Of a DNA stretch of 64,000 bases, positions 43,688 to 53,299 are shown in pieces (the stretch's first letter is position 1; each line of letters opens with the position of its first letter). The stretch lies in assembly GCA_049840935.1 (NCBI GenBank), contig JASGJA010000025.1, positions 1 through 64,000 on the forward strand. The letters are read 5' to 3'. The notes beneath the pieces were generated by a model that was not told where the DNA came from, did no database searches, and saw only the letters and a program-made list of their open reading frames with translations. The DNA comes from Mesorhizobium_G sp049840935. GTDB lineage: Bacteria > Pseudomonadota > Alphaproteobacteria > Rhizobiales > Rhizobiaceae. Position numbers and translations under genes: made by a program.

Positions 43688-43981
43688 TCAGGCTTCTGGC
43701 GTCAAGCTGGACGTTTCCAGCTTTGATGCAATATCTGCCCAAAGGCGTTCTATAGTGGCTGCTGTTCGCAGCATTTCGTCGATCTCGTCGTTGCTGTCAA
43801 GAATGCCTAATCGATCTGTCAGCAGCGCAAGTTCGAGCTGCTTGCTTTCGATTGCGGGCAGCATTCGGGCCTTGTGTATTTCGCTGAGAGTCGACGTCTC
43901 AACCAATCTGGCGACGACCTGCGCCGTCTGTGATGCCAGTTGGCCGTTCTCGCGAAGCTGATTCATCAATTCCTGTAACAT
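43688..43981 (-). CDS. small helical hypothetical protein
   Basis: A 97-residue protein from the Met at 43981 (LQELMNQLRENGQLASQTAQVVARLVE). It is fully helical, with leucine heptads (ELALLTDRLGILDSNDEIDEMLRT). The longer frame to 44077 would run through the C-terminal part of the broken kinase gene and is less likely. Its position directly downstream of the kinase on the same strand suggests co-transcription. Function unknown. Confidence 0.5.
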   Translation of the reverse strand: MLQELMNQLRENGQLASQTAQVVARLVETSTLSEIHKARMLPAIESKQLELALLTDRLGILDSNDEIDEMLRTAATIERLWADIASKLETSSLTPEA

Positions 43982-44030
43982 GCCACGGTCATTCGCAAAG
44001 GAATGTGGCAGCCTGTTGGTTCTTTTTTCA

Positions 44031-46045
44031 GCGATCGAGATTGATCCCAAAGGAACACACCAGTCCCGTTTCCGCAAAGTCGAAACGAACCTCTCCCGAT
44101 GGATCGGAATCCAGCACTCGCTGGATCATTCGAGTTCCGAACCCCTTACGCGCGGGCTGCGTTACGGTCGGGCCGCCTTTTCCTGCCAGATGATGGATAG
44201 CCTGTCGTGATCGTCCGCTCGGGTGACTTTCCAGGAAACGGAAACAGTTCCATTGTCGTTTGAGAACGCCCCGTATTTTATGGCATTGGTTGTGAGTTCG
44301 TGAATGCCGAGCGCCAGCGAAAGCGCAAGGTTGGGCTTTATGCGTACAGATGTGCCGGACAGTGTGAAACGGTCGTGCTGCACTTGGGCGCTCATAGTCC
44401 CTTCGAGCAATTCGCGAAGATCGGCACCGCTCCAGTTTTCATGTGTCAGTATGTCATGCGCCTTGGCTAGGGCGATAAGGCGCATCGACAAAGCCTCCTG
44501 AGCCTCTCGCACACTTGGTGAATTTCTCAGTGTTTGACTTGCAACCGCCTGCACCACTGCGAGTGTATTTTTGACACGGTGGTTCAGTTCGTTCACCAGC
44601 AACTGGCGCTGTTGCTCGCTGCGTTTTCGTTCGCTTATGTCGAGGCTTATCTGAACCGCGCCGACGACGTTCCCGTCATTGTTGCGAATAGCGCGAGCGC
44701 TGCTGAGAAGAGTGCGCTCGGTTCCGTTGACTGTAACGTAAGTGTATTCTTCGCTTTCAGTCTCGTCGCCGCGCATTGCTCGGGTGAGGGGGCGATCCTC
44801 TCTACCGACGACTTCACCGTCGCGGGTTGCGAAAGTTTCTGCCACCTGTGCGGGAACGCCATATGTCGTTCCATCTTCAAGGGGCAGACCCATAAGCTCT
44901 GCCGCGTGGCGATTGCGTATGACCTCAAGTGCTGCGGGGTCATATGTAAACCAGACCCCCACAGGAACCGTATTCATAACCGCTGCCAGTTCCTGTTCCC
45001 GTTCGTGGAGCGCCTCGTCGGCATCCCTGAGCGCGTCGGCAATCGTGGCGAACTCCACCACCGAGGTCGTCATTGGCTTTACGGGTTCCCTTTTGCCTAA
45101 CGCCGTTGCCCGCTTTGCAAGATCGCGTGCGGATTTCGTGATGCGGCGGCCAACGAGATAGGTCAGCACAGTCGATACCAACGTAGAAACCAGACCGATG
45201 AGTGCGAATTCAAGTATGGAACGTCGCAACGGACCTTGTGCGACGGAGAGCGGAATATTGGCCGAATAGAACCAGCCCGAATAATCAGAACGTGCATATC
45301 CCGCGAGCAGCGTGGTGCCCTGAAAGTTTGTCGAGGTGAAAGTTCCCCCACTGCCCTTGATGTTGGCCAGATACTCTGGGAGGCCCGGTTTGCCAGTTGT
45401 CTCCTCATGCATTGCGGAGCGGGCAACATATTTGCCCGTTAGGTCGCCAACCCCGATTATCCAGCCCGCGGGTATTGCGGGCTTCATCGTATCCCTTATT
45501 CTGCCGGTCGGAATTGTGATTGCGAGAATCCATGGATCGAGATTGGGGCGTGGCACCTCGATGGCAACGGCGACACGCTGCTCATTCGTTATCTCGTCCA
45601 GATAGACGCCGGTCACGACCGGCATTCCTTTTAGTATTTTCTCACGTTCGTCCAATGTTAGAGTGAGAGGCGGGGCGGCGTCAGTTCCGAGCGGTCGACG
45701 CGTGTCGAAAGCCTCCTGGCCGTCGAGGGGAAACATCATCAAAATGCTGTTTGTTCCGGCGGTCAGCCTCTGAGCTTCCGCGTAGACCTTGGGCATATCG
45801 CCCTCGCGCAACGCGGCCGATTTGGAAAGGCTGCCGACAATCGTTTCCAATTGATGCAGTTCTGCCTCGACGACGAGCTCGATCTGACGAGCGATCTGTT
45901 GAGCTTCCGCTTCAAACCTGCTGCGCGAATTCAGTGCATAGACGAAAAGCAGATATCCGGCGAACAGCCATACCGGAACAAGCGCGACGGTTATCAAGCC
46001 GAACAGGTGTGTCCGGGCAGAGAAACGCGATTCCATTTTGCTCAC
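44031..46045 (-). pseudogene. HWE-family sensor histidine kinase with a 3' frameshift
   Basis: A membrane kinase of about 670 residues when repaired. The N-terminal helix (about 13-35) and a second helix (about 280-300) bound a dCACHE-like sensor domain. HAMP-like and PAS regions follow (VMNTVPVGVWFTYDP, then GAVQISLDISERKR), then the HWE kinase core with H489 (VNELNHRVKNTLAVVQAVAS) and N box (GIHELTTNAIKYGAFSN). The frame ends early at 44162 as QEKAARP-stop, but one frame over it continues GGPTVTQPARKGFGTRMIQRVLDSDPSG to FGINLDR-stop at 44031, which is the missing G2 box. One A is lost in an AAAA run near 44180. HWE kinases of this group feed the PhyR general stress pathway in some relatives. 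Confidence 0.85.
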
Positions 46046-46101
46046 TGGTGGGCCGGAAATGGATAGGTCATAAGTCGCAACTCAGCTTTTTGGCTTTCGA
46101 T

Positions 46102-46126
46102 GGAACTTGCTCGCCACTTCTGCGTC
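46102..46126 (+). promoter_or_regulatory. near-consensus sigma-EcfG promoter candidate
   Basis: GGAAC, a 16-base spacer and CGTC lie about 32 bases before the receiver gene at 46159. The -10 differs from the consensus CGTT in the last base only. It is weaker than the matches at 55668, 57056 and 58144. Confidence 0.4.
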
Positions 46127-46158
46127 TATCATTCCAGAAGGGGAAGCGCAGCTAACAT

Positions 46159-46542
46159 TTGCAATATGCGGGGATGAAGGGCGTGAAGGGCACGGTTTTA
46201 GTAGTGGAGGATGAGCCGCTGTTGCTCATGAATATTGCCGACGAGCTTATTGAAGGTGGGTTCGAGGTAGTGGAGTTGCCGAACGCCGATCACGCGCTGA
46301 AACAGCTTGGTTCTAATTCCGCGATCGATGTTCTTTTCACCGACGTAGATATGCCCGGCATGCTGGATGGTCTGGCCCTCAGTTCGATTGTTCATGAGCG
46401 TTGGCCGCACGTCAAAATTATCGTTACGTCGGGTAAGCTTTCGGCCGAAAAGGCTGTATTGCCGTTGGGCGCAATCTTCATTCCAAAGCCATATGCAGCG
46501 ACAGAACTCATCGAAGCAATCAACAAGCCCCTGCTGGAATAA
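46159..46542 (+). CDS. single-domain response regulator
   Basis: A 127-residue CheY-like receiver. The acidic pair is in VVEDEP, the acceptor is D62 (FTDVDMPG), the conserved Thr/Ser is in TSG and the lysine is K110 (IPKPY). It has no output domain. The start may be the first ATG at 46159 or the Met at 46174. The small receiver lies between two HWE kinases, divergent from the first and followed by the second on the same strand, so it is a likely partner for either. A GGAAC-N16-CGTC sequence at 46102-46126 lies upstream. Confidence 0.9.
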   Translation: MQYAGMKGVKGTVLVVEDEPLLLMNIADELIEGGFEVVELPNADHALKQLGSNSAIDVLFTDVDMPGMLDGLALSSIVHERWPHVKIIVTSGKLSAEKAVLPLGAIFIPKPYAATELIEAINKPLLE

Positions 46543-46589
46543 TTTTGGCGGGCGTTGCCCCATTTAGAGGCGGATGTTAGCAATCAAAC

Positions 46590-47609
46590 ATGGTTTCCCG
46601 CGCTAATCCCCATGCCATCGCGCGCCTTGCCGCAATCGTCGAATGGTCTTTTGACGCCATTGTGAGCAAGGATCTGAATAGCATCATCACGAGCTGGAAT
46701 CCTGCGGCGGCGAGGTTGTTCGGATATACTGAGGCTGAAGCGATAGGGCGATCTGTCCGCATGCTGATACCTGAACATCTGCAAGCGGAAGAAGCGAACA
46801 TTATCGAGCGCATCAAGCGGGGCGAGGCTGTCGAAAGCTTTGAAACGACACGCCTACGCAAGGACGGTTCGTTTGTCGCAGTCTCTATCACAATTTCCCC
46901 GATCAAAAATGCGCGAGGACGCATCATCGGTGCCTCGAAAATAGCACGTGATATCACCGCCGCTAAAGAGCACGAGCGCCGCATCCGCCTGTTGATGAGA
47001 GAGGTGAATCATCGAGTTAAAAACCAGTTTGCGGTCATTCTGTCGATGGTGCGCGAAACCACCAAACGCGCAACCGACCCCGTCGAGGTGGAGAGCCAGA
47101 TTCGAGAGCGGATCATGGCGCTTTCGCGTTCTCATGATCTCCTCGTAACCTCCGATTGGACGGGTGCCAGTCTCCGCGACCTGGTGCTGGAACATCTTCG
47201 GCCATTCGGCCATGAAGACCGCATATCAGTATCAGGGCCAGACATCACCCTGCAATCAAACGCGGTGCAGGCGCTTGGCATGGCATTTCATGAGCTTGGA
47301 ACAAACTCTGCTAAATATGGAGCTCTCGCCAATGATCTGGGACGGCTTACGGTGGGGTGGACGTTCAAGGTGGGTTCGTCGGGAAAGCCGGAAATAGAGC
47401 TTTCATGGGACGAGGTTAGCCCCGGCATTTCTGCTGCTGAGGGCGACGATGCGCGGAAGGGCTTCGGCACCGTCGTTCTCAAGCGTGTTGCACCGCAAGC
47501 GCTTAGCGGCTCATCTATCCTGGAACATGTTACAGGCCGTTATCTCTGGCGATTGGAAGCACCACTTGAATCCGTTGCAGTGCAATCGCCACTCCGCGGT
47601 GCGGGCTGA
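46590..47609 (+). CDS. PAS-HWE sensor histidine kinase, soluble
   Basis: A 339-residue cytoplasmic kinase. A PAS domain spans about residues 10-125 (AIVEWSFDAIVSKDLNSIIT, SWNPAAARLFGYTEAEAIG, then PAC ending SKIARDITA). The HWE core follows with H141 (MREVNHRVKNQFAVILSMV), the N box (AFHELGTNSAKYGALAND) and a G box with RKGFGTVVLKRVAP. Unlike the kinase at 44-46 kb it is intact. No transmembrane helix is seen, so the signal is internal, perhaps redox or light through the PAS domain; no LOV cysteine motif is obvious. It is the next gene after the single-domain receiver. Confidence 0.9.
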   Translation: MVSRANPHAIARLAAIVEWSFDAIVSKDLNSIITSWNPAAARLFGYTEAEAIGRSVRMLIPEHLQAEEANIIERIKRGEAVESFETTRLRKDGSFVAVSITISPIKNARGRIIGASKIARDITAAKEHERRIRLLMREVNHRVKNQFAVILSMVRETTKRATDPVEVESQIRERIMALSRSHDLLVTSDWTGASLRDLVLEHLRPFGHEDRISVSGPDITLQSNAVQALGMAFHELGTNSAKYGALANDLGRLTVGWTFKVGSSGKPEIELSWDEVSPGISAAEGDDARKGFGTVVLKRVAPQALSGSSILEHVTGRYLWRLEAPLESVAVQSPLRGAG

Positions 47610-47660
47610 TCTCGCAAGCTGCGAAGGCTCGCGTAACAGTCCCCAGCCAGTGCTGCCGAA

Positions 47661-47689
47661 CTGTCTCAATACTGTCATGTAGCTGTAAC
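47661..47689 (+). promoter_or_regulatory. triple Pho-box repeat upstream of pstS
   Basis: Three 7-base units, CTGTCTC, CTGTCAT and CTGTAAC, are separated by exactly 4-base spacers (AATA and GTAG), giving two overlapping PhoB-binding boxes about 125 bases before pstS. The consensus is CTGTCAT-N4-CTGTCAT. This predicts induction of the pst operon by PhoB under phosphate limitation. Confidence 0.88.
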
Positions 47690-47812
47690 ATTGCCTCGCT
47701 ATTGGCTGCCTCAACGCCAACTGAACGGCGTTAGAGGCCAGACGCGACGGATTGTTCCCTGGCCTCGCACGAAATTTGCAAAACCAAAACTGTCCGAACA
47801 GGAGCAGGCCAA

Positions 47813-48850
47813 ATGAACAAGCTATTCTTCACCGCCTCCGCTGCGGCGCTATCGCTGGCGCTGTCCGCAGGCGTTGCTGCGGCGCGCGACCAAATTCAGG
47901 TTGCCGGATCGTCCACCGTTCTCCCATACGCCAAGATCGTTGCCGAGCGTTTCGGCGAGACCTTCAGCAATTTCAAGACCCCGGTTGTTGAGTCCGGCGG
48001 TTCAGGCGCTGGCATCAAGGAATTCTGCAAGGGTGCAGGCGAAGATACCATCGACATCGCCAACGCTTCGCGCGCTATGAAAGACAGCGAAGTCGAGTCC
48101 TGCAAAACGGCAGGTGTTACCGACATTCAGGAAGTGCGTTTCGGCTATGACGGCATTGTGTTCGCAACCGACGCCGCTGGTCCGGATTGGCAGTTGACGC
48201 CAGTTGACGTCTACAAGGCGTTGGCCGCGAAGATCGCTGTTGACGGCAAGCTGATCGACAATCCAAATACCAAGTGGAGTCAGGTCAACTCGGCGCTGCC
48301 GGATTGGGACATCGCTGCTTACATTCCGGGTGAAAAGCACGGCACCCGCGAAGTCTTCGAAGAGAAGATGCTGATTGCTGGCTGCAAGGAAGCTGGTGGT
48401 ATTGAAGCCGCAACGGCTTCGGGTCTTGATGAAAAGGGCGCGGAAGCTGCCTGCAAGGCCGTACGCAAGGATGGCAAGGCTGTCGACATTGACGGCGATT
48501 ACACCGAGACGCTGGCTCGCATCGACTTCAACAAGCAGGGCGTCGGCGTATTCGGCCTCTCCTTCTACGAAAACAACGCTGACAAGTTGAAGGTTGCGAC
48601 AGTTTCGGGCGTGACGCCTTCCGTTGAGACGGTTGCTTCAGGCGAATATCCGGTTTCGCGCCCGCTGTTCTTCTATGTAAAGAAGGCACATCTCGGCGTC
48701 GTTCCGGGCCTCAAGGAATATGTTGAGTTCTTCCTTGACGATCAGATGGTTGGCCCAGAAGGTCCGCTTGCCGAGTACGGTCTCGTTCCGGCTCCTGACG
48801 CTGAACGTCAGGAACAGCGCGACGCCTTCAGTGGCGGCAAAACGATGTAA
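47813..48850 (+). CDS. pstS: phosphate ABC transporter, substrate-binding protein PstS
   Basis: A 345-residue periplasmic phosphate-binding protein. The signal peptide is about residues 1-24 (FTASAAALSLALSAGVAAA). The phosphate-site elements are visible: QVAGSSTVLPYAK at the start of the mature protein and ESGGSGAGIKEFCKG at about residues 63-77. It delivers phosphate to the PstCA permease. It opens the pstS-pstC-pstA-pstB-phoU-phoB series, and an intercistronic hairpin follows it. Length and ending (EYVEFFLDDQMVGPEG) are as expected. Confidence 0.97.
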   Translation: MNKLFFTASAAALSLALSAGVAAARDQIQVAGSSTVLPYAKIVAERFGETFSNFKTPVVESGGSGAGIKEFCKGAGEDTIDIANASRAMKDSEVESCKTAGVTDIQEVRFGYDGIVFATDAAGPDWQLTPVDVYKALAAKIAVDGKLIDNPNTKWSQVNSALPDWDIAAYIPGEKHGTREVFEEKMLIAGCKEAGGIEAATASGLDEKGAEAACKAVRKDGKAVDIDGDYTETLARIDFNKQGVGVFGLSFYENNADKLKVATVSGVTPSVETVASGEYPVSRPLFFYVKKAHLGVVPGLKEYVEFFLDDQMVGPEGPLAEYGLVPAPDAERQEQRDAFSGGKTM

Positions 48851-48860
48851 TTGAATGGCA

Positions 48861-48889
48861 GGGCAGCGAGGAAACCTTCTTCGCTGCCC
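48861..48889 (+). other. intercistronic hairpin between pstS and pstC
   Basis: A perfect 9-bp stem (gggcagcga / tcgctgccc) with an 11-base loop begins 10 bases after the pstS stop. There is no T-tract, so it more likely stabilises the pstS message or attenuates read-through than terminates fully, which fits the need for more binding protein than permease. Confidence 0.6.
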
Positions 48890-48949
48890 CGCCACTTTCA
48901 ACATCCGTGAGGGCGTGCCCGTCTTCAAGATGATTAGTCAGGGACACCA

Positions 48950-50404
48950 ATGTCCGGTTACATAACATTCCTGCTTGTTCTCGCTATTGGCCTGATCGCC
49001 TTTTTCGCTGGCGCGGCCCGCGCTCGCGCGCTGGATGACGGCAAGATCAAAGCGCATTCCCGTCCTCAATATCATGGCGCCTGGGCCATGCTGCTGGCAG
49101 TGCTGCCAGCAAGTGCCTTTCTCATCGTCTGGTCCCTTGGATCGAGCGCCTACCTGGACAGGCAAATAGACAATCAGGTTTTTGCTCAAACGGGCGAAAA
49201 GTCTGCGGTTTCTGATACTCTGGTTAAAAGCCTCGCAAGTGGAATCAAGCGTCTCGATGCGTCCCTTGTTGACAATCCTCCGGCTACCATGTCGGAGCTG
49301 ACGCCCTTGTTGGCGGACAAGGGCGTCACCCTTGCGCCGGACACTAAAGATTACATGATTCCGATTGCTCTTGACGCCAACTCCATGGTGTCCCGGCTTG
49401 GTTGGTTGGGTGGACTTGTAGCGCTTGCGCTTTCAATGCTCGGCGCGCTCTATGGGATTCGTCAGGTAGCTGTCCGCGAACGTGCGCGCCACAAGGTAGA
49501 GCGCGTGATGCTTGGCACGCTCTTCTCGGCTTCGACAATCGCCATCCTGACCACGATTGGCATCGTGCTCTCGATGTTGTTCCAGACGATTACCTTTTTC
49601 AGCGAAGTCTCGCCGTGGAGCTTCTTCTTCGGAACCGTTTGGGACCCGCGCTTCGCTGCTGCAGGGTCGGGCGGTTCGCAGGGCCAGTTCGGTCTCATCC
49701 CGCTTCTTGCCGGTACCCTTTATATCGCATTGGTGGCATTGCTGGTTGCTGTTCCTGTAGGCCTCATGTCGGCCGTCTACATGTCGGAATATGCGAGCCG
49801 AACGGTGCGTTCCATTGTCAAGCCAGCGCTTGAACTGCTGGCCGGTATTCCGACCATCGTCTACGGTATTTTCGCTCTGGTAACGCTCGGGCCTTGGCTC
49901 CGCGATATCAGCGCCATGCTGGCAAGTGGCTCGCCTTTCATTCAGGCGCAATCCATTTTGACGGCGGGCCTTGTCATGGGTGTCATGCTCATCCCGGTCG
50001 TGTCGTCGCTTTCGGATGACATCATCACCGCTGTGCCGCAGGCGATGCGCGATGGTTCGCTGGGCCTTGGTGCGACGCGTTCCGAAACGATCCGCCGCGT
50101 GATTCTTCCTGCCGCGCTTCCCGGCATTGTGGGTGCGGTGCTGCTCACGGCTTCGCGCGCAATCGGTGAAACGATGATCGTGGTTCTGGCCGCGGGCGTG
50201 GCAGCGAACCTTACTGCAAATCCGTTCGAGGCAATGACGACGATCACCGTCAAGATCGTCAATCAGTTGACCGGAGACCTTGAGTTCAACTCGCCTCAGA
50301 CGCTGGTGGCGTTCGCGCTCGGCATAACCCTCTTCGTGGTTACGCTGGTCATGAACATCGCTGCTCTGGCAATCGTGCGTAAATACCGGGAGCAATACGA
50401 ATGA
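48950..50404 (+). CDS. pstC: phosphate ABC transporter permease PstC
   Basis: A 484-residue inner-membrane permease. It is longer than the E. coli protein because of an N-terminal extension with two extra helices and a periplasmic loop, as in other Rhizobiales. The binding-protein-dependent transport domain occupies the last 230 residues, with the EAA-loop (DGSLGLGATRSETIRRVILPAALPG) that contacts PstB. It pairs with PstA to form the channel. Its last four bases overlap the start of pstA (ATGA). Confidence 0.97.
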   Translation: MSGYITFLLVLAIGLIAFFAGAARARALDDGKIKAHSRPQYHGAWAMLLAVLPASAFLIVWSLGSSAYLDRQIDNQVFAQTGEKSAVSDTLVKSLASGIKRLDASLVDNPPATMSELTPLLADKGVTLAPDTKDYMIPIALDANSMVSRLGWLGGLVALALSMLGALYGIRQVAVRERARHKVERVMLGTLFSASTIAILTTIGIVLSMLFQTITFFSEVSPWSFFFGTVWDPRFAAAGSGGSQGQFGLIPLLAGTLYIALVALLVAVPVGLMSAVYMSEYASRTVRSIVKPALELLAGIPTIVYGIFALVTLGPWLRDISAMLASGSPFIQAQSILTAGLVMGVMLIPVVSSLSDDIITAVPQAMRDGSLGLGATRSETIRRVILPAALPGIVGAVLLTASRAIGETMIVVLAAGVAANLTANPFEAMTTITVKIVNQLTGDLEFNSPQTLVAFALGITLFVVTLVMNIAALAIVRKYREQYE

Positions 50405-51718
50405 CCGACATCACGGCATCATCTTTGCCGGTGGCGGCCCGGCCTGTTCGCCGCGACATTGGCCTCAAGAAGCGTTACGCTGCCGAAGCTCGCTTCAAGA
50501 TGTATGGCATAGCGGCCATTACGTTCGGGCTTGTCTTTCTGGCTATCATGCTGGGGTCGATTATCGGCAAGGGTCACACTGCTTTCTGGCAGACGACCGT
50601 AACTTTACCGGTGACATTCGATCCCACGCTGATCGATCCGCAGAACAAGCGTGAAACCGATCCGTCGGTTCTCATAAAGGCCAACTATGACAAACTCGCA
50701 CAGCAGGCGCTGATTTCGAAGCTAGGCATTGATCCGAATAACAAGCCGGAAGTCGCGAAGCTGAAAGGCTTTTTGTCCGATAGCGCGCGTATCCAGCTGC
50801 GCGACATGCTCGTCGCAAATCCAGCCTTGATGGGGCAGACAGCCACCGTCCCGATTTTGGCCTCTGCGAATATCAACTCGGCATTCAAGGGACAGGTTGA
50901 CCTGACCGTGCCGGAAGCTCGCCGCAAGGTAAAGGACCAGCAGATTACGTGGATGAAATCAGCTTGCCGCCGAAGGCACGCTGGCGGAAAAATTCAATAC
51001 GGGCCTGTTCACCTATGGTGCATCCAGTCGACCGGAAACTTCTGGTGTGGGCGTGGCGATTGTCGGCTCGCTTTACATGATGGCGATTGTGCTCGTGCTC
51101 GCGCTGTTGGTCGGTGTTGCGGCCTCGATTTACCTCGAAGAATTCGCAGCCAAGAACCGGCTAACCGATCTCATTGAGGTCAACATCAACAATCTGGCGG
51201 CCGTGCCGTCCATCGTGTTCGGTTTGCTTGGTCTGGCGGTGTTCATCAACTTCCTGGGTATGCCGCGCTCGGCTGCAATCGTCGGCGGCATCACTCTCTC
51301 GCTGATGACACTGCCAACGATCATTATTGCGACGCGTGCAGCACTTGCCGCAGTGCCCCCGTCGATCCGGCAGGCTGCTCTTGGGCTCGGCGCATCAAAG
51401 ATGCAGATGGTATTCCACCATGTCCTGCCGCTGGCCATGCCCGGCATCTTGACGGGTACGATCATTGGCCTTGCGCGTGCGCTTGGCGAAACTGCGCCGT
51501 TGCTGCTCATCGGTATGGTGGCGTTCGTTGCTAACTATCCGGCAACGCCGTTCGATCCAGCCACGGCCTTGCCAGTGCAGATCTATATGTGGGCAAACGA
51601 AGCAGAGCGCGCCTTTGTTGAGCGTATGTCGGGCGCAATCATCATCCTTCTCGTATTCCTGATGGCGATGAACCTGACCGCCATCGTTTTGCGCCGCAAG
51701 TTCGAGCGGCGCTGGTAG
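50401..51718 (+). pseudogene. pstA: phosphate ABC transporter permease PstA, with one-base frameshift
   Basis: The 5' frame runs from 50401 to about 50955 (VPEARRKVKDQQITWM), then the reading frame shifts and continues as NQLAAEGTLAEKFNTGLFTYG to the stop at 51718. Removing one A from the run at 50954-50957 (atgaaatcag to atgaatcag) restores a single 438-residue protein. The C-terminal half has the permease domain with its EAA loop (RQAALGLGASKMQMVFHHVLPLA). The rest of the operon is intact. A single homopolymer indel in an otherwise perfect operon suggests a sequence error; if real, high-affinity phosphate uptake would be lost. Confidence 0.9.
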
Positions 51719-51730
51719 AGGTATTGTGCG

Positions 51731-52555
51731 ATGAACGTTATGAATGAACAGAAGATCGAAGAAGCGGTGAAAGCCAGAATGACCGCCGGAACAAATGAAG
51801 TAATCAAAATGCGCGGTGACAAGGTCACTGTTCACTATGGCGAAAAGCAAGCGCTTTTCGATGTGGATCTGCTGGTTCGCGAAAATCAGGTGACAGCGCT
51901 GATCGGCCCATCCGGCTGCGGCAAGTCAACTTTCCTGCGCTGCCTTAACCGCATGAACGACACAATTCCCAGCTGTCGTGTCGGCGGTAAAATCACTCTC
52001 GACAAAGAGGATATTTACGACCGTGCAATCGACGTGGTGGAATTGCGCGCTCGTGTCGGCATGGTGTTCCAGAAGCCGAATCCATTTCCCAAGTCGATCT
52101 ATGAAAATGTTGCTTATGGGCCGCGCATTCACGGCCTCACCCGCACCAAAGCCGATCTGGATGAAGTCGTCGAAAAGAGCCTTCAGAAAGCCGCTCTCTG
52201 GAACGAGGTGAAAGACCGTCTCCACGATGCAGGAACGGGTCTGTCGGGTGGTCAGCAGCAGCGTCTTTGTATCGCGCGCGCCATTGCCGTTTCGCCGGAA
52301 GTGATCCTCATGGACGAGCCCTGCTCAGCGCTTGACCCCATCGCAACTGCGCGCGTGGAAGAGCTGATCGACGAGCTGAAACAGAACTACACCATTGTCA
52401 TCGTCACCCACTCCATGCAGCAGGCGGCGCGCGTGTCGCAGCGCACAGCCATGTTCCATCTCGGCTATCTGGTCGAAGAGGGCCCGACGGAGAAAATGTT
52501 CACCAATCCTGACGAGAAGCGCACGCAGGATTACATCACCGGCCGTTTCGGCTGA
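51731..52555 (+). CDS. pstB: phosphate ABC transporter ATP-binding protein PstB
   Basis: A 274-residue ATPase. Walker A is at residues 59-67 (GPSGCGKST), the ABC signature reads LSGGQQQRLCIARA, Walker B is VILMDEPCSALD, and the switch histidine follows in IVIVTHSMQQAARVS. It energises phosphate import through PstCA. It follows pstA with a 12-base gap and precedes phoU by 26 bases. Complete length for the family, with a short N-terminal extension. Confidence 0.98.
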   Translation: MNVMNEQKIEEAVKARMTAGTNEVIKMRGDKVTVHYGEKQALFDVDLLVRENQVTALIGPSGCGKSTFLRCLNRMNDTIPSCRVGGKITLDKEDIYDRAIDVVELRARVGMVFQKPNPFPKSIYENVAYGPRIHGLTRTKADLDEVVEKSLQKAALWNEVKDRLHDAGTGLSGGQQQRLCIARAIAVSPEVILMDEPCSALDPIATARVEELIDELKQNYTIVIVTHSMQQAARVSQRTAMFHLGYLVEEGPTEKMFTNPDEKRTQDYITGRFG

Positions 52556-52581
52556 AACGTACCACCGGCGAGGACAGGGAT

Positions 52582-53289
52582 ATGGGTGAGCATACGGTTT
52601 CCGCATTCGATCAGGAACTGAACGAGATCGACCGTTTGATCCGCGAAATGGCGGATACTGCTGGAGGTATGGTCGGTGGCGCGATCAAGGCATTGCTGGC
52701 GGGTGACGCCGCTGCCGCGCAGCGCGTTATTTCCGAAGACGCGGTTATGGATACGCATCAGCGTGAGCTCGATGATCGCGCAATCACGCTGATCGGCAAG
52801 CGTCAGCCTATGGCGCAGGATTTGCGGACTGTGCTTGGAGCGATCCGTATGGCGGGCGATCTCGAGCGCATCGGCGATCTCGCGAAGAACATCGCAAAGC
52901 GCGTGAGTGCGGTTGGATCGACCGGTACCCCAAAATCGCTTTCGCATGGTATCGACAGCATGGCTGCGCTGGTGCTGGCTCAGGTCGGCTCGGTCGTAGA
53001 TCACTATGTCGCGCGTGACCGCGAAGGTTTGCGCGTTTTGCGTGACGAGGATGAGAAGATCGACGTAGCCTATACTGCGGTGTTTCGCGAACTTCTAACC
53101 TATATGATGGAAGATCCGCGCAATATCACAGCCTGCACTCATTTGCTGTTCTGTGCGAAGAATCTGGAGCGGATTGGCGATCACGTGACCAACATTGCGG
53201 AAATCGGCTATTTTATCGTGACCGGAGAGCAGTTGCCGACGCAGCGCCCCAAATTTGACGAGACGACTGCTGCGATAGTCGGCTCGTGA
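52582..53289 (+). CDS. phoU: phosphate signalling regulator PhoU
   Basis: A 235-residue helical protein with two PhoU repeats. Metal-binding acidic motifs are visible: LERIGDLAKNIAKR in the first repeat and LERIGDHVTNIAEIGYF in the second. PhoU links the Pst transporter to the PhoR kinase and keeps PhoB off when phosphate is plentiful. It sits between pstB and phoB, the usual Rhizobiales order. Confidence 0.97.
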   Translation: MGEHTVSAFDQELNEIDRLIREMADTAGGMVGGAIKALLAGDAAAAQRVISEDAVMDTHQRELDDRAITLIGKRQPMAQDLRTVLGAIRMAGDLERIGDLAKNIAKRVSAVGSTGTPKSLSHGIDSMAALVLAQVGSVVDHYVARDREGLRVLRDEDEKIDVAYTAVFRELLTYMMEDPRNITACTHLLFCAKNLERIGDHVTNIAEIGYFIVTGEQLPTQRPKFDETTAAIVGS

Positions 53290-53299
53290 GGAGTAGGCG

